Positions 26,151 to 38,178 of a stretch of 64,000 nt of DNA are shown here, one piece after another. How positions within the stretch are numbered: position 1 is the first letter of the stretch; every line of letters starts with the position of its first letter. The notes beneath the pieces are model-generated. The model was not told the origin of the DNA. It did not search any database and saw only the letters and a list, made by a program, of their open reading frames with translations. Source of the DNA: Drosophila pseudoobscura (taxonomy: Eukaryota > Arthropoda > Insecta > Diptera > Drosophilidae); assembly GCF_009870125.1 (NCBI RefSeq), contig NC_046683.1:53087869-53151868 (forward strand). Reading direction: 5' to 3'. The position numbers and the translations under genes were made by a program.

Positions 26151-27650
26151 CTACACAGTTGGCGTGGCGATGGCTCGGCTTTGGCTGCTGCCGAAGCTGT
26201 AGCTGCGCCTGGCCCCCGGCCCCTCGGCCGAGTACAGCTTGTTCTTGGTGATCGTGTACTCGGGGCTGATCGTGATCGTGCGTGCCAGGCTCTTCATGAA
26301 CTGCGGGAGCAGCGAGGCCCAGCCGCGGTGGTCCTGGCGCAGCGTCACGTACACCTCGAAGGTGGAGACCGTCTCGGGGTCCAGCTTGAGGGAGGCGATG
26401 CGGCGCGAGTTTTTCGGCTCGTCCTCGAACTCGATGTAGATGGTGCAGCCGCGGGTGCCGCAAGGCTCCTTCTCCGACACCCGGACAATGTCGGCCGCAA
26501 TGCTGGGCACGAGGTCGCAGGGCAGCGACACCTCCGTGCAGGTGAGGTGGCGAGACTTGGCCGCCCGCAGCTCGTCCAGGAACCGCAGCGACAGATGCGA
26601 CACTTCACGCATGTCCAGGTCGGCGGGGGCCACCTGCTCCTCCTCTTCCTCGGGCTGCACCTCGCCGGCGTAGTAGTAGCCGCCACTGCTGGGCTTCGTC
26701 TTCTTGCTGTAGTTGTGGGCATGGCTGGTGGGCGCCTGCTTGTGCTTAATACTGTAGTTGGGGGCATCGGCGCCGCGGGCGGAGGAGCCCTTGGTCTTGA
26801 GCGGGGCAGCGTTCACGGCAGCGTCAATGGCCACACTGGCGGACGCGGGCGGTGTCAGGGTGCTGGTCCAATCTGGAAGAACAATGGAAAGAGGAGATGC
26901 TGATGAGTACACGATTGTTTAAACAAACGCAAAGAGTGCGCCAGAGGGCGGGGTGCGGTGCGGTGCGGTTGGCTGTGGCGCTGGGGCAGAGGAGCATCAA
27001 AGGGAAACAGCGGAACAGCGGACAGCGGAAAGCCGCTTGGCAACAACCGCTAGCGAACGGCAAGACAAAAGCGGAACACACAAAAACCGACTGTCAGCGG
27101 AGGGGGCAAGAGCCCAAACGAAAAATCACTTTTTATTGTTGCTTCTCTGCCTACGTGACCATGTTGCTGTTGTTTCACTCCCTCTCCCTCTCCCTGTCTC
27201 CCTGTCCCACTGTCCGTCTGTCTGCCTTTTGTTTTACTTAATTTTGTTGAACAATTTAACATGATTGCTGCTGCCTCTTTTTTATGACATTTTTTCTGTT
27301 GTAATTGCAAATTGATTTTTTATGCATTTTTTTGTGTAATTATTTTCGAAATTATTTACTGATGCCACATTCAGGGCTATAGCATAAGGAAGACAACAGA
27401 GAGGTCGATTCAACGGCAAAAGGCACTCTACTCTACTATTTTGAAAATTAAAAAACATATTTGTATTCTAAGCAACACTTTTTTTGGTCTGCCTTTTCGC
27501 ACACTTCTTCCGGATGGTTCCAGAACTTTCTTTCTTTTCTTTTCTATTCTCTATCAGGGAGAAGTTCTCTCCTGTACACTTACCTCTAGTTTTGTTTGAG
27601 CCCAGCACACCGCCGTAGATGGATTGAACGGGAATAACCTCCATTTTCAT
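26151..27650 (-). CDS. scyl: Scylla, REDD1/DDIT4-family TOR inhibitor
   Basis: Scylla is a hypoxia- and stress-induced cytoplasmic inhibitor acting upstream of TOR, together with its sister gene charybde. The coding sequence has two exons: 27584-27650, then 26151-26872. The donor is AGAG|GTAAGTG, the acceptor CTTCCAG|AT, and both sides are phase 1, giving a 262-residue protein with TAG at 26151-26153. The N-terminus (MKMEVIPVQSIYGGVLGSNK) and C-terminus (ending AIATPT-V) match the pattern of fly scylla more closely than charybde. A variable low-complexity middle with SIKHKQ and KKTKPS motifs and an acidic run is followed by the RTP801-type domain at about 110-239, which includes AAKSRHLTCTEVSLPC, FEDEPKNSRRIAS and LPQFMKSLARTITISPEYT. 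A second in-frame ATG (27642-27644) lies two codons downstream of the first. The intron is 711 bases. Scylla and charybde are neighbours at 68C in D. melanogaster; charybde is not in this window. Confidence 0.95.
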
Positions 27651-28263
27651 TTGGGGTCGAGTGTGTATGGTGTTTGTGGTTTTTCGAAGGAAATCGAATC
27701 GAATCGAATCGGTTGAAAAATCGTATCAAAATCGTTCGCCTCTTCTCCAAAAATTTCCTCTGTTGGTGGATGTGTTTCGCCGACGGTATTTCTTCTGCTT
27801 AGCTTTTCTATCACTTGAAACGTTTTGTTCTTTTAACAAATAAAAAAAATGTTTGTTTTTCTTGCTTTTTCCTTAATAAATTTATCACAATTTGCTGTTG
27901 TTGTTGCTGCTGCCGCTGATTGCTTCAATTTGTTGCTGCTGCAGTGTGTGGTGTGGTTGTTGGTTTAGATTAGCTTTTTTTGTTGTTTTGTAGTGGAATC
28001 ACAGCACTTTTGTTGTTTTATTAATTATTTAAACTTGATTTGTGGTTGTATCACTTTAATGGCGTTGGTCCGTTGCATTTGTTGATGGCAAATATTATTA
28101 ATTATTTATAGTGTTCAGAAATCTGTTTGCTACAAGTACATGTTCTTGCTGTTGCTTTATAGAATTCTTCGTGAGTTTCTGGTCGGACTGCTGCTCTGGC
28201 CACTGTCTGTCTCTCAGCAGTGTCTCAACTTGGTTTTCAATTTTCGGCCGTCGAAGCTACTAT
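27651..28263 (-). other. 5' UTR of scyl (predicted, unspliced)
   Basis: This is the stretch between the predicted transcription start (28263) and the start codon. It is about 613 bases, unusually long for a compact stress gene, and contains CAGCAGCAA-type and CAACAA-type runs on the transcribed strand. No intron is required to reach the ATG. Length and boundaries rest on the promoter prediction. Confidence 0.45.
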
Positions 28264-28295
28264 GAGACCCACAGTGGCAGCGGCTCGTTTATATA
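28263..28295 (-). promoter_or_regulatory. scyl core promoter, TATA box plus initiator
   Basis: On the minus strand TATATAAA occupies 28295-28288. An initiator-like CTCATAG places +1 at A28263, so the TATA box starts at -32, the normal fly spacing. Upstream of it, on the same strand, GAGAGAG (about 28348-28354) could bind GAGA factor. A focused TATA promoter fits a rapidly inducible stress gene. I saw no clear DPE. Confidence 0.65.
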
Positions 28296-28430
28296 GCCCT
28301 CGTCGGGCTCTGTCGACGTCGCTGCCCGCTGCCGCTGGCTCAGAGGCTCTCTCTCACTCAGTGTTGCTGTTGCTGCTGCTGCTGCTGCCGATTCCGCTGT
28401 TGTTGGTTCTCTGCGCAGGTAGAGGGGAGG

Positions 28431-28450
28431 CATGGCATGGCATGGCATGG
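28431..28450. repeat. (CATGG)4 tandem repeat
   Basis: Four exact pentamer copies upstream of the scyl promoter. Confidence 0.9.
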
Positions 28451-28582
28451 CAGAAGCAAGCAAATGGCTGATGTAAGTCGTATGCTTTTTACACAGGCGG
28501 CTCTCGCCGTCGCACTCACTCTTGTCGCTCTCTTGTAACCTAGCAACAACGTCAGCTGTTTCACTACCCTCAACTCAATGAG

Positions 28583-28628
28583 TGCTCAATGCTCAGTGCT
28601 CAGTGCTCAGTGCTCAGTACTCAGTGCT
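28583..28628. repeat. Tandem heptamer TGCTCAG, about 6.5 copies
   Basis: Heptamer units TGCTCAA, TGCTCAG (four times) and TACTCAG, then a partial copy. It lies about 320-365 bases upstream of the predicted scyl start. Each TGCTCAG resembles the half-site TGA(G/C)TCA of bZIP factors only loosely. Confidence 0.85.
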
Positions 28629-28718
28629 CTTCTCTGCTCGCTGTTACTGTTGCTGGGTCGCTCATGCGCAGTGCGCACCTACAACCCGGCCGGCGTCGCT
28701 GTCGCTGCTCACTCTTCG

Positions 28719-28774
28719 ACGTGCTGCTGTGTGTGTTGGCCGTGCATACGTGACTTTTGCGCCGGTTGAGCGTG
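28719..28774. promoter_or_regulatory. Three hypoxia-response core motifs upstream of scyl
   Basis: RCGTG cores occur at 28719-28723 (ACGTG), 28748-28752 (ACGTG) and 28770-28774 (GCGTG), about 455-510 bases upstream of the predicted start. RCGTG is the HIF/Sima core, and scylla is known to be hypoxia-induced. The short core alone is not specific. Confidence 0.4.
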
Positions 28775-28930
28775 TTTCGAAAAAGGATGATGAAAACGTT
28801 CTCTCCGGCCGCCACCGCCAGGAAGCGTCAGCAACAACAACAGCAAACCAAAGTAACCCTGCCCCTTCCCCTGGCCCGCTCTCATCGCACCATCCCTTCA
28901 TGCAGCGTTCCACATTACTGCGCTGCCTCA

Positions 28931-28962
28931 GTCGTCATCGTCGTCGTCGTCGTCGCTGCCAC

Positions 28963-28998
<36 letters not shown>
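28931..28998. repeat. (CGT)n followed by (CTG)n
   Basis: About eight GTC/CGT units, a short bridge, then eleven uninterrupted CTG units at 28965-28998. There is no convincing coding frame, so I treat it as non-coding trinucleotide repeat. Confidence 0.9.
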
Positions 28999-30252
28999 AA
29001 GGAGCACTAAAATTTTCCACTGCAGTCTGCCACAAAATTCGACTCCCGGCTAATGGGGCAACAGCAGCCATTGCGTTGCAAGTTGCAGCCCCAGCTCGAG
29101 GCTCTGTTGCCAGGCCAGATACAAATGTATCTGCAATCCCACAGATACTCGCACTCGCACTCGCACTCGTGCAACAATCAGAGTTTTGTTTGGTTTAAAC
29201 CAAGCCAAATGCAAATTTCCCCACCCCCTCTTTGCTTGCCAAGTAATTCACAAAGTTGTGGGTCGTTCACGCACCGATTCGTGTTTTTGCGGCAACTCCA
29301 ATCGAAGTTCATCTTTGTGTATCTTTCGGATGCGATTGGGAAAATCTAATTGAACATTTCTGTGGTGCCGTGGTGGAGTGAGGGATGGGGAGCAGCATTT
29401 GATGTATTCCTTAAGGACTGACAAAGAATGAAAAAGTTCCCAAATAAATACAAATAAAGATGAATTTCATGATGAACATTTATTACAAAATATTAATAAA
29501 AGAAAATTTCAATTGAGTTTTTCAGACATTTTATTTGAGTATTGCCGGACGGCATTTACGGACGGATACCTTTCGTACCCTATTTGTATTGAGTGCTTGT
29601 TTGAGTTCTTTCTTGGCGATAAAACAGGTTCGGTTCAGGTCTTGGTTTCAGTTTTCATATTCTGGTGAAATCCAAGGACAATTTACCCGAATATTATGTA
29701 TTCTTTCATCTGAAATATTAAAGAAAATATATCCAACAATCAGAAGATCAAGTGAAACTCAGTCTTTCGTTTATTCTGAGACTGTTTGGTGTTTCAAAGA
29801 ATATTTCCCTTAAGTTCTATACTTGTTCTGCCCCTGAAATGTATAAATATTTGGTGAACATTTGGTATATACATATAGTCGGACGATTCGGATAAAAGTA
29901 AATGACGAATTTCATAATAATTTTATAAGTTATGCTCGCTCTCGGATTGTATAATATCGTATGTTTTAGGCAGGGGACGACCTGTTCTTATGAATTTCAT
30001 CAGCAAGTGAAAATTTTCTGAGGAGTGCGGTGAGGGGGTTGTACAGAAAATTTCATATTCATATCATGATCCCGGACTGTGTCCTTTCCTTTCAATTGAA
30101 TGCATTTTCCCTTCCTCGGTTCGGGTTATGCCATCTTCATGTTCATCTTTGTCGTTTCTCCAACGCCATTGTTTGCTGACCAGAGATGTTGCTGCTTCAC
30201 GTAGATGTAGATTGAAAACGAAAGATTGAAATGTATCTCATGGATACCCAAG

Positions 30253-30299
30253 CACACACACACACCCGCTCCCACACACACACACCCGCTCCCACACAC
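30253..30299. repeat. Two copies of a 20-bp CA-rich unit
   Basis: Period of 20 bases: CACACCCGCTCC flanked by CA dinucleotides, present twice with one difference at the end. Confidence 0.85.
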
Positions 30300-31933
30300 G
30301 CAAACAGCCGAAACTCAAAGTCCGACTTGCTCTCGATGGCTGCCACAAATACTTGCGTATAAATAAAATCAAATTTCTTTCAGATTGAAATGAAATTCCT
30401 TGAAGCACGAATCCGTATCTCTATCTGTGCGATGTGTGTGGATTTGTGTGTTTGCGTGTGTGTGTTGCCTGTGTGTAGGATATCTTTCGTGCCACATTAG
30501 CTTTATGTAGATGTGTTTTGTCAGATAATAAATGAATTGAAACGAGAACTTCTCTTTGTTGCTGACGTGCCCATACCCGTGCCCATGCCCGTGCCAGTGC
30601 CCGTGCCCTGCCCCTTGACTTTGCCTCTTCTTTGGCTCTTTTCGAATATTGCGAAACGCTTGCTTTGATAACCTGAGCAATCCCAAGCATTTCGCAATCT
30701 TTGAAATGCGACACAGCCCCTTTGCGATTCAGATTCAATGCTCTAATGGGGCGTGGCCCCCACTTGATTAGAAACAGGAATCGGAATCGGAATCAGAATC
30801 AGAATCTGAATCGACTACGGAATCAAGAAATAGCCCAAAGAGTGGCAAAAATAAACCACAAAGAATTGTGATTCATGTGGCAACACAGAGGTTAATGAAC
30901 AGCCAAATTTTATAGATCGTCTATAGTAGACATGTATATGCACTTGTTTATATTTGATTCTATATCAAAGATAATAGAAAGTTTCGTTTCAGTTTCGTGC
31001 GCGAAGAAAGGAAACGTATATTAAATCGAAATCATTTCGCCGGGAGAAAAACTAACTTACGTATATAATAATTTTTCAGAATTCTGAATTTTTCAGAGTA
31101 AATCAATCAATTTTGGGCCTGAATTGGATTTTCTTTATGATTTTGTCGATGTTTCGATGGGGCTCACATATGTATGTATGTGTACGAGTATGTGTGTATG
31201 AAACGAAAAGAAAAACACCCAGGAAGAAGTTTACCTTTGCTGTTGGGCCCTCAACATTCTCCGTTGTGTCTGCTTTTCCGGGAAAGCCATTTCCCCAAAG
31301 TTTATGCCTGGGCTTTTGGCTTTTGGCGTGCGGCTGCTGCTGCTGCTGTTGCTGTTGCTGCCCCCCTCTGAAGGCAATTTGTAAATTTAAATTAGTTTTT
31401 TACTAAACACAACACATTTTCACCCCGGCACACAGACACACACTCGCACACATGCATAAATTTTCATTAAAAAAACGGAAAAGTGAAAGGTGGCAGGGAA
31501 AAATCAGAAGAAAATCACAAGACGTGTGCAGAACCAAAGAAAATTAACAAGAACAAGTTGGGGGGAAAACCATTGCCAAAATGTTTCCCAGAACTGGTTG
31601 AGTGGTGCCAGCGGTGCCGGCGGTGCCAGAGGGGCGGCAGGTGTGTGCGGCAAGTTACTGTGTGGCATGGCAGCAGCCTGCAAAACACTAAATTGCGAGC
31701 AAATTATCCATTTATCCGACCCAAAAAGAGATCGACTTTCGCAGAATTCTCAAAAAAAAACCACAAAACTATGACGAGCACAATTCGGGGAGTTCATTGC
31801 ACGCAGATACATTGAAGATACAGGCACAGATGCAGATACAGATACACTGCCCTGCGAGTAGTGTGAATCCCTCGAAATCTATCTGTAATATCAAGAAAAT
31901 GGGAAAACGGGGAAAGCGCCGGAAGCGAAACGG

Positions 31934-32034
31934 CGATAAGCTAATGTGATAAAGCCGTTTGATCGATCCACTGCGATAAGGGGCGAATCGAATGCATCAA
32001 TTGAAAAGCGAAACTCATTCGATTGGGGGCGATA
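31934..32034. promoter_or_regulatory. Cluster of three CGATA motifs (BEAF-32-like)
   Basis: CGATA occurs at 31934-31938, 31974-31978 and 32030-32034, with a palindromic GATCGATC between them. BEAF-32 and DREF recognise CGATA-containing sequence, and BEAF-32 prefers clustered copies. The group sits about 270 bases from two CTCF-like sites, which is why I list it. Confidence 0.35.
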
Positions 32035-32289
32035 ATTATGGACACGATTCGCTCAGAGATATGAGGTCATCGCGGCAGAGCCTGCCTGGCAACAAAAGGA
32101 AAGAGTGTGAATGTATAGCTATTAGATCTTCGAGCGGTGTTCTAGCCTTTTGGTATCTGGAGATAGGTAGAGATTTTCCTTCATCAAAAGCATGCCTTGT
32201 CCCCCAAATGTCCTCTCATAGGATCCCCAACGTAGTGCCTTCAAAACGAAGCAAAATAATCATTTTTCCATCAGAGAGAAGTAAAAACG

Positions 32290-32336
32290 GCATGCCTGGG
32301 GCCATCTAGCGGACAAAGTTTCCTTTGCAGCAGCTC
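32290..32336 (-). promoter_or_regulatory. CTCF-like site, first copy of a duplicated element
   Basis: On the minus strand, CCGCTAGATGGC (32312-32301) fits the 12-base CTCF core CCRCYAGRKGGC at every position. It is embedded in a block that begins GGCATGCCTG and ends TTTGCAGCAGC on the plus strand, and that block recurs at 32491-32538. Confidence 0.5.
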
Positions 32337-32490
32337 AAAGCAGAAGAGAAACTTCTTTCGAGTACTTTTGAGAGTCACAGCTAACAGGAAGTGATATACC
32401 CCATAAAAGTTCCTTGAAATCTTTTACCCAAAAGTATCCCCAACTAAAGACAGAAATTATTTTTTGTTAATAAAAAATAAAAGCGAGAAA

Positions 32491-32538
32491 TGGCATGCCT
32501 GCCTCCATCTGGCGGCCGCCGTTTCCCTTGCAGCAGCG
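32491..32538 (-). promoter_or_regulatory. CTCF-like site, second copy of a duplicated element
   Basis: On the minus strand, CCGCCAGATGGA (32515-32504) fits 11 of 12 positions of the CTCF core. The surrounding block shares the same GGCATGCCTG start and CTTGCAGCAGC end as the copy 203 bases to the left, in the same orientation, with roughly three quarters of bases identical by eye. Confidence 0.45.
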
Positions 32539-32965
32539 ACGGACGTGACCGGCTCAATTTTTGAGTGGAATCGCAGCGAGCGAGCAAACGACATGATTTT
32601 TCTTTGGCGAAATGTTGGAAATTGGAGGATAAATTGGACTTCAATTGAATTGAGATGTGGGCGGAAAAGTATCTGACAGATTCATAATTGATTTATGCAA
32701 AATAAGTCGAGGAAAACTTTGAGCAACCTAACTTTGTTCTTGGAAAAAGTAACTGAAATTACTAGAAAATAAAACATCAAATGTCCGTCTATTTTGCATT
32801 TTTTAGACAATTTAAACTTTTTTGAGGCATTTTCCTCCTCCTTCATTACCATAAATCTTTATTTTTCATTGAAATTTTCATGGAAATTGTTTTCCAATTC
32901 TTCGTTTAGGTTTGAGTAGTTTCGAATAAGAGCAAAGTCTTAAATTGACTAGTTTCTCTTTGGTA

Positions 32966-33579
32966 CACTCAAGAATTTAATTGCTTTCGGTTTCCACTCA
33001 AGAGCTTTCGTTTCTCTTAAATATTGTTGGCAATTCTCACTCACTGTGGATGTGCTCTCTTGACTAATTTGCTCTCCACTCAAAATGAAATAACTGGTTT
33101 ACTGCTTATTCGCTCTCCCTCTTTTGGTGTTCACTCAAACAGCTGTTGGTTTTCTTGTTCTCTTTTCGCCGACAGCTGACTCTCTCCTGCTTCTACAGAC
33201 TGCCTCTTGGCTGGGAAGCGGGTAAAAACTGTTCGAATATGATTAAAACTTTATATTATAGCTAAAATTTCCAACTCGATTGGATATTTAATCAATTATT
33301 AAGTTTAGCGAACATTTTCATTCAGTTTTCACCGTTTCTTGGACCTGCTGCACTCAATCTCTCTCACACAGCTGACAGTGCTCTTCCCTCTCCCGCACCC
33401 ACACTTCTTCGAGCCTTTTGACAGTGCTTGCAGCGCCCTCTCACTCAGCTGGTTTTTGGTTCTCTCCCACTCAATCGCTCATATGCTAGCTACCTGTCTC
33501 TTTCTGGCTGCTGCAATTCGGGGTCCAGTACTTTACTGCTGCCGCTTCTCTGCCAGCTTCGCTGCTGAGTTTGCAGCTG
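32966..33579. promoter_or_regulatory. Dense CACTCAA and CAGCTG motif cluster (candidate enhancer)
   Basis: Six exact CACTCAA copies start at 32966, 32995, 33077, 33132, 33351 and 33468. Five CAGCTG E-boxes start at 33140, 33173, 33369, 33446 and 33574. The two kinds interleave, several within 10 bases of each other. CAGCTG is a bHLH target. CACTCAA (TTGAGTG on the other strand) resembles NK-2-class homeodomain sites, whose usual core is T(C/T)AAGTG. No gene lies inside; scyl is about 5 kb to the left and the receptor 11 kb to the right. Confidence 0.45.
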
Positions 33580-34370
33580 TTTCGCTCATCATATGTTTTC
33601 CGTGGCTCCACTGCACCCCCCCTGCAACATGCATGTGTGTGTATTTGCATTGTGTATACAAAATCAGCAGCGGCGGACGCTGCAAGAGTTGGTTGCTCTG
33701 CTTCGTCTAGCTCTGCTTTGCTTGGGCTCTACTCCAGCGCTCTGTTTTACCTCTGCTCTGTCTCTGCTGCTCCAAACGCAGTATCTTGATTTTCCAACTC
33801 GTTTCGCGCCCCCCAAAAGGCACCCATACATACGTATATGAATGGTTACATATAAGTTGTGTGTGTATATACATAAGTGTGTATGCATGTTTTATGCCTT
33901 AGGTTTTGTTGCTGCGCTGCTGGTGCTGGTGCTGCTGCCGCTGCCGCTGCTGCTTTTGCCTCTGTGTGTGCCTCTGCCTCTGCTGACTTTGTCGTTTTCT
34001 TATTGCCTGCCTGCACACAGTGCACTGTTGCCGATTTTCACACACTGGGCCAGACGAGCTGCCTGGGAACGAGTTGCTCAACGGCAACGTTGCTTCCTCG
34101 TCAACGTTTCATCTGTTTTCCATTTGTGCCTCAGTTTCTGTGTGTGGTATTGTGTGTGTGAGAGAGTGTGTGTTGCGTTGCTGTTTGCTTGTTGTTTTTC
34201 TCTTTCTTTTCCTTTTTCTTTTAGCTTGCTTATTTATTTATTTGTTTTTTTGTTGCTTTGCTGCAAGCATCGCCAGTGAGAGAGACAGAGAGAGAGCCAG
34301 CCCGGCCGGCCTTTCTCTGCCCGCAGTCAATGCAAAGTTTTGAGCTGCTGCTGCCGCTGCCGCTGATGGT

Positions 34371-34390
34371 ATACCCTTCTCAGACGGTAT
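34371..34390. repeat. Inverted repeat ATACC/GGTAT
   Basis: Five-base arms with a 10-base loop; another instance of the recurring ATACCC/GGGTAT pattern. Confidence 0.35.
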
Positions 34391-37300
34391 CATGACTTTG
34401 ACCACATGTTAGGAGTTAGAAGTTGGGTATGCATTTCAAACAAACGTAACGTAACCCAATCGTTTAAGAGTATGTGCTTGTATACATTTACGTATGTACA
34501 TAATATAGGCACATATTTATATCGTATAACAATCGGTATGCAAGGGTATCAAAAGCCTCGGCATTCTAAGCCTGCCGTCCCCCTCTCTTGTTGTTTCTGT
34601 TGTTCGTTTTGCTTATGGGCAATCATCTGTTTTATTCTGCACAGACACACACACGCGTACATACATATCTATGCATGGAACCCTCGCATGCACATGTGTG
34701 TATGTATGTATGTATGTACGTATGTATTTTGTATCAGCTACAAAGTCATGCCATGTATCTTTTGTATCTTGTGCTTGTGTGTTGCATTCGCCGTCAGCTT
34801 TTTTTTCCATCAATAGTTCATTTTCTGCCTGGCAACGGGTTCTTTTCTCTCTCTTTCAGTCGTTCTGCTTCTCCCTCTCTCCCCCTTTCACCCCCTCTCA
34901 CTATTTCTATTTCTTCTCCTCGCGTTTCGACTATGTAAAGATTCATGAAATTGGAGAAAACGTAGAAATGATGAAATTACTGGACATATGTACCTCCGTA
35001 CATGTGTTCTGGGAGGCAGCACTCCTCTTTCCACCTATCTGCACCTACACTCCCCCTATCATTTTTCGCTGCTATGCTGGCTGGCTGCTCCCCCCCCACC
35101 GCTTACCATGGATTAGCTTCACGGGAAAACTATGCAAAATTTGATACAATATGTGGAGATAGAGCAACAGAACGAGTACAGCAATAGGTACATAAATGCT
35201 ACATACATACATATGTACTTATGTATGTGCATACATGTATATATGTACATGTGTGTACTGCTGGATGGATGGGACTGGACTGGACTGGAGGCTGATTGTG
35301 ACAAACCTGTCATATGAGATCCAGCTGAAAAGAGAAGCACAGAACAGCTGAAAAGCGATGGTTAGTGCGTGTGAAAGAGAGCGAGAGAGAGAAAAAGAGA
35401 TGGGTATGGAAAGAATAAACATCAGGCGATTCGAAACCATTGCAAGTACAGTGAAAGCTCGATCTGAAAGAAAGATCTGTGACCTCTAAGATGGTGTGAC
35501 TCTGTCACTTCTTATTGGACAAAGATAGCACTGATAATAGTCATAAGAGTGCTCGAATGATCGACTCTGATAAGGGGAATGTGACTAATTCTAGATGACA
35601 GGTGAACCACCCATAAATAAAGAACTCTATGTTCAAAGTCTTATCAAATGTATAAGTATTATGCACTTCAATTAATAATACGTATGTACATATATTAATG
35701 ATGTCATAGGAAGATTTCTGCTTCCAGCTCGGACAACAGTGACACGTACACCCTTTAAGTGAATGCTAATGTCAGAGGATATCCATGTCTCTAGTTCTCA
35801 GAGCATTCATCTAAAGAACAGAAAAGAAAGCGTTCCGTAACCCCTTGCCAAGATCCACGACCCCTCCCTCTCCACAATTAGGGATGCACATAATAGGCAC
35901 TCGACTCTTTAATGGACAGTTCAGAACTCAGAACAAAAATCTCAGCTGGAGTCGTACGGTACGGTACGGTACGGTAATATGCCAAAAGGGAAATGGACAC
36001 CGTAAAAAAAACGCTGAAAAACGAGGGAAAACAATAGCAACCCCGAGCCAACATACAACTTCCTTTCCAATCAAGGCAATTTATCAATTTAGCACTCAAC
36101 CCAGGCCCTGTCCCTGTCCCTGTCTCCGTCTCCGTCTCTGTCCCTGCTCCTGGTCTAGCACTAGTTCGGAATCAGCTCTCGACTTTCGATGGGAATGGGA
36201 GTGGGACTGAGACTGAGACTGAGAGAGTGGTAAGGGAAGGTACGAGTAGTATATCGTACCATGTGCCCAACATCTGAACGCTAATCACCCTTAAAATTGC
36301 GTGTGCGACATCCAAGACGAAGGTCAGCTTCGTTTCGTCCACGACTAGACAGAAGACTCGAGACCCTGCTCTGCTCTGGCTGTTGACTCCCTCCGAGAGG
36401 TCCCGGACACAACCAAATTGAGGGAGTCGTCGGCTCGAACTTCGAACCCATCGACTAAAAATAGCTCTGAGCTCGACAGAGCACATCATTTCGCTTCCCG
36501 GGTCATGTCGTACTAAATCAATTAAACAAAATTGAGTCTATTGAATAGATTTAGCATTCCAGCAACAACAACTGTACCAACAACCACATCTCGACAACCT
36601 ATCGAGTGTCAGACCCCGTTCGCCGGGGTCTGCTCGAGCTGTGGATGGCCGTAATTTATGCAGACCGTGCAGATAGCTTGATTTCCCAAATTGATTTCAT
36701 CAGCCAGAAGTGTCGTCTCCGTCCATCTGTGCCTCTACCTGACGCCGAGTCCGGGTCCGGGTCCGAGTTCGAGTCCCTCATCAGGTTCAGTTTTCCAGGC
36801 CCATACCTGAGTCGTCCTCTCAACCCAAATGATCCGCAAATTTTCCACAATGAATTGTTTGTCGGGTTTTTCCAATTTTTCCCTCTGGAAGTGCACTCAC
36901 ATAGCAACCAAGTGCTAGGGCATATACATTTATCATAAGAGCAGGGAAACCGATATGGTTTCGGTTCTGGGTAGAAGATTAAGTTCCCTTTAATGTTCGA
37001 GAACTTTCTGCATGGAATATTCCAATGCTTACGTATTTATATAAACATAAACATGATCACGTCGAAAGCAGCCATAAACATATTTCCCTCAACTGAAACG
37101 TAACTCCACAGTGGACGAAGAACGCTTGTTTAAACCTTTTTTATTATTGTTATGAAATATCAACACCATATCGAATGATCTGTAAATATGGGAATATGGC
37201 TAGATATACGATATTCTGCTGTGGAGTTTTTTTCCTTCCTACTGAAATGGTGAAATGCTGGTTATCTGAGGATACTCTATACAATCTGTTGAGAAATGTG

Positions 37301-38151
37301 TCAGCCACCTGGCTTTGCTTCAGCAAAAGCTTTATGAATTTTCAGTAATTTCAGTAAGATGTAAAGTTGAGATATTAAAGATGGTATGGTCATGGATTTT
37401 CCTTCCAAGAGAAAACAAGGAAACGAAAATCAAAAGTATCACAAACTCTTGAGGTAAATAGCCATTTAAATCTTATAGTAACTAAACAAACAAATTGGCC
37501 TATGAAAAAAAATCCTTCTCAAAATACCAACAATACTTATGGCTAACGAAAAACAAAGGAGTTCCTTGTCGATCGAAGAGGATTGTACCCAAGATGATGC
37601 CTATGTACATATGAAATATGTCGTGCCTTTGTAGATCCTTCTAAGCATTCAGTCCCTTTGTCAACCCACTGTCTGTTAAGGAGTCGTATTTCTTTTGTGG
37701 TGGGAGGGGGGTGTGGTTGAGGTCGTTGTTTTGTCGCCTATTTGTCTACCAGATGTTAAATACGATAGCGATAGCGATAACACTGCAATTTGCGATTGTC
37801 TGAATATCAGTCAACAGTTTTCGCAACAAATATTTGCCCTCATTGCTCCTCCACCTACTCCTCCTCCTCCTCCTCCTCCTCCTCTGCCGCCAGCCCCCCC
37901 TCAGAGAAAACTTATCTAGGTCCAAGCAACAAGCTCCAACGACGACGAATCGTCTGACTGATTTCGTGTACATATTCAAATACAAACGTGTGTGTATAAA
38001 GAAGTGTAGGAGCGCTGGATAGGTGTACCTGTGTGTATATCAGAAGAATATTAAATCAATATTCAACGGTGCTAGGGAAAATATGCGTCACGTTCCTATA
38101 TAGCACTCTCTTCTCTCCCCCCGACTCCTAGTTTTATGGCCCTTTGTCTTC

Positions 38152-38178
38152 GGTGTGTGTGTGTGTGTGTGTGTGTGA
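38152..38178. repeat. (GT)n microsatellite
   Basis: About 13 GT units. Confidence 0.95.

Noticed and set aside
25953..26903. 316-residue plus-strand frame over scyl
   Set aside because: Antisense shadow of the scyl second exon extended through GT repeats.
28583..28628. Regular heptamer repeat considered as CRISPR-like array
   Set aside because: Units abut with no spacers; simple tandem repeat in an animal genome.
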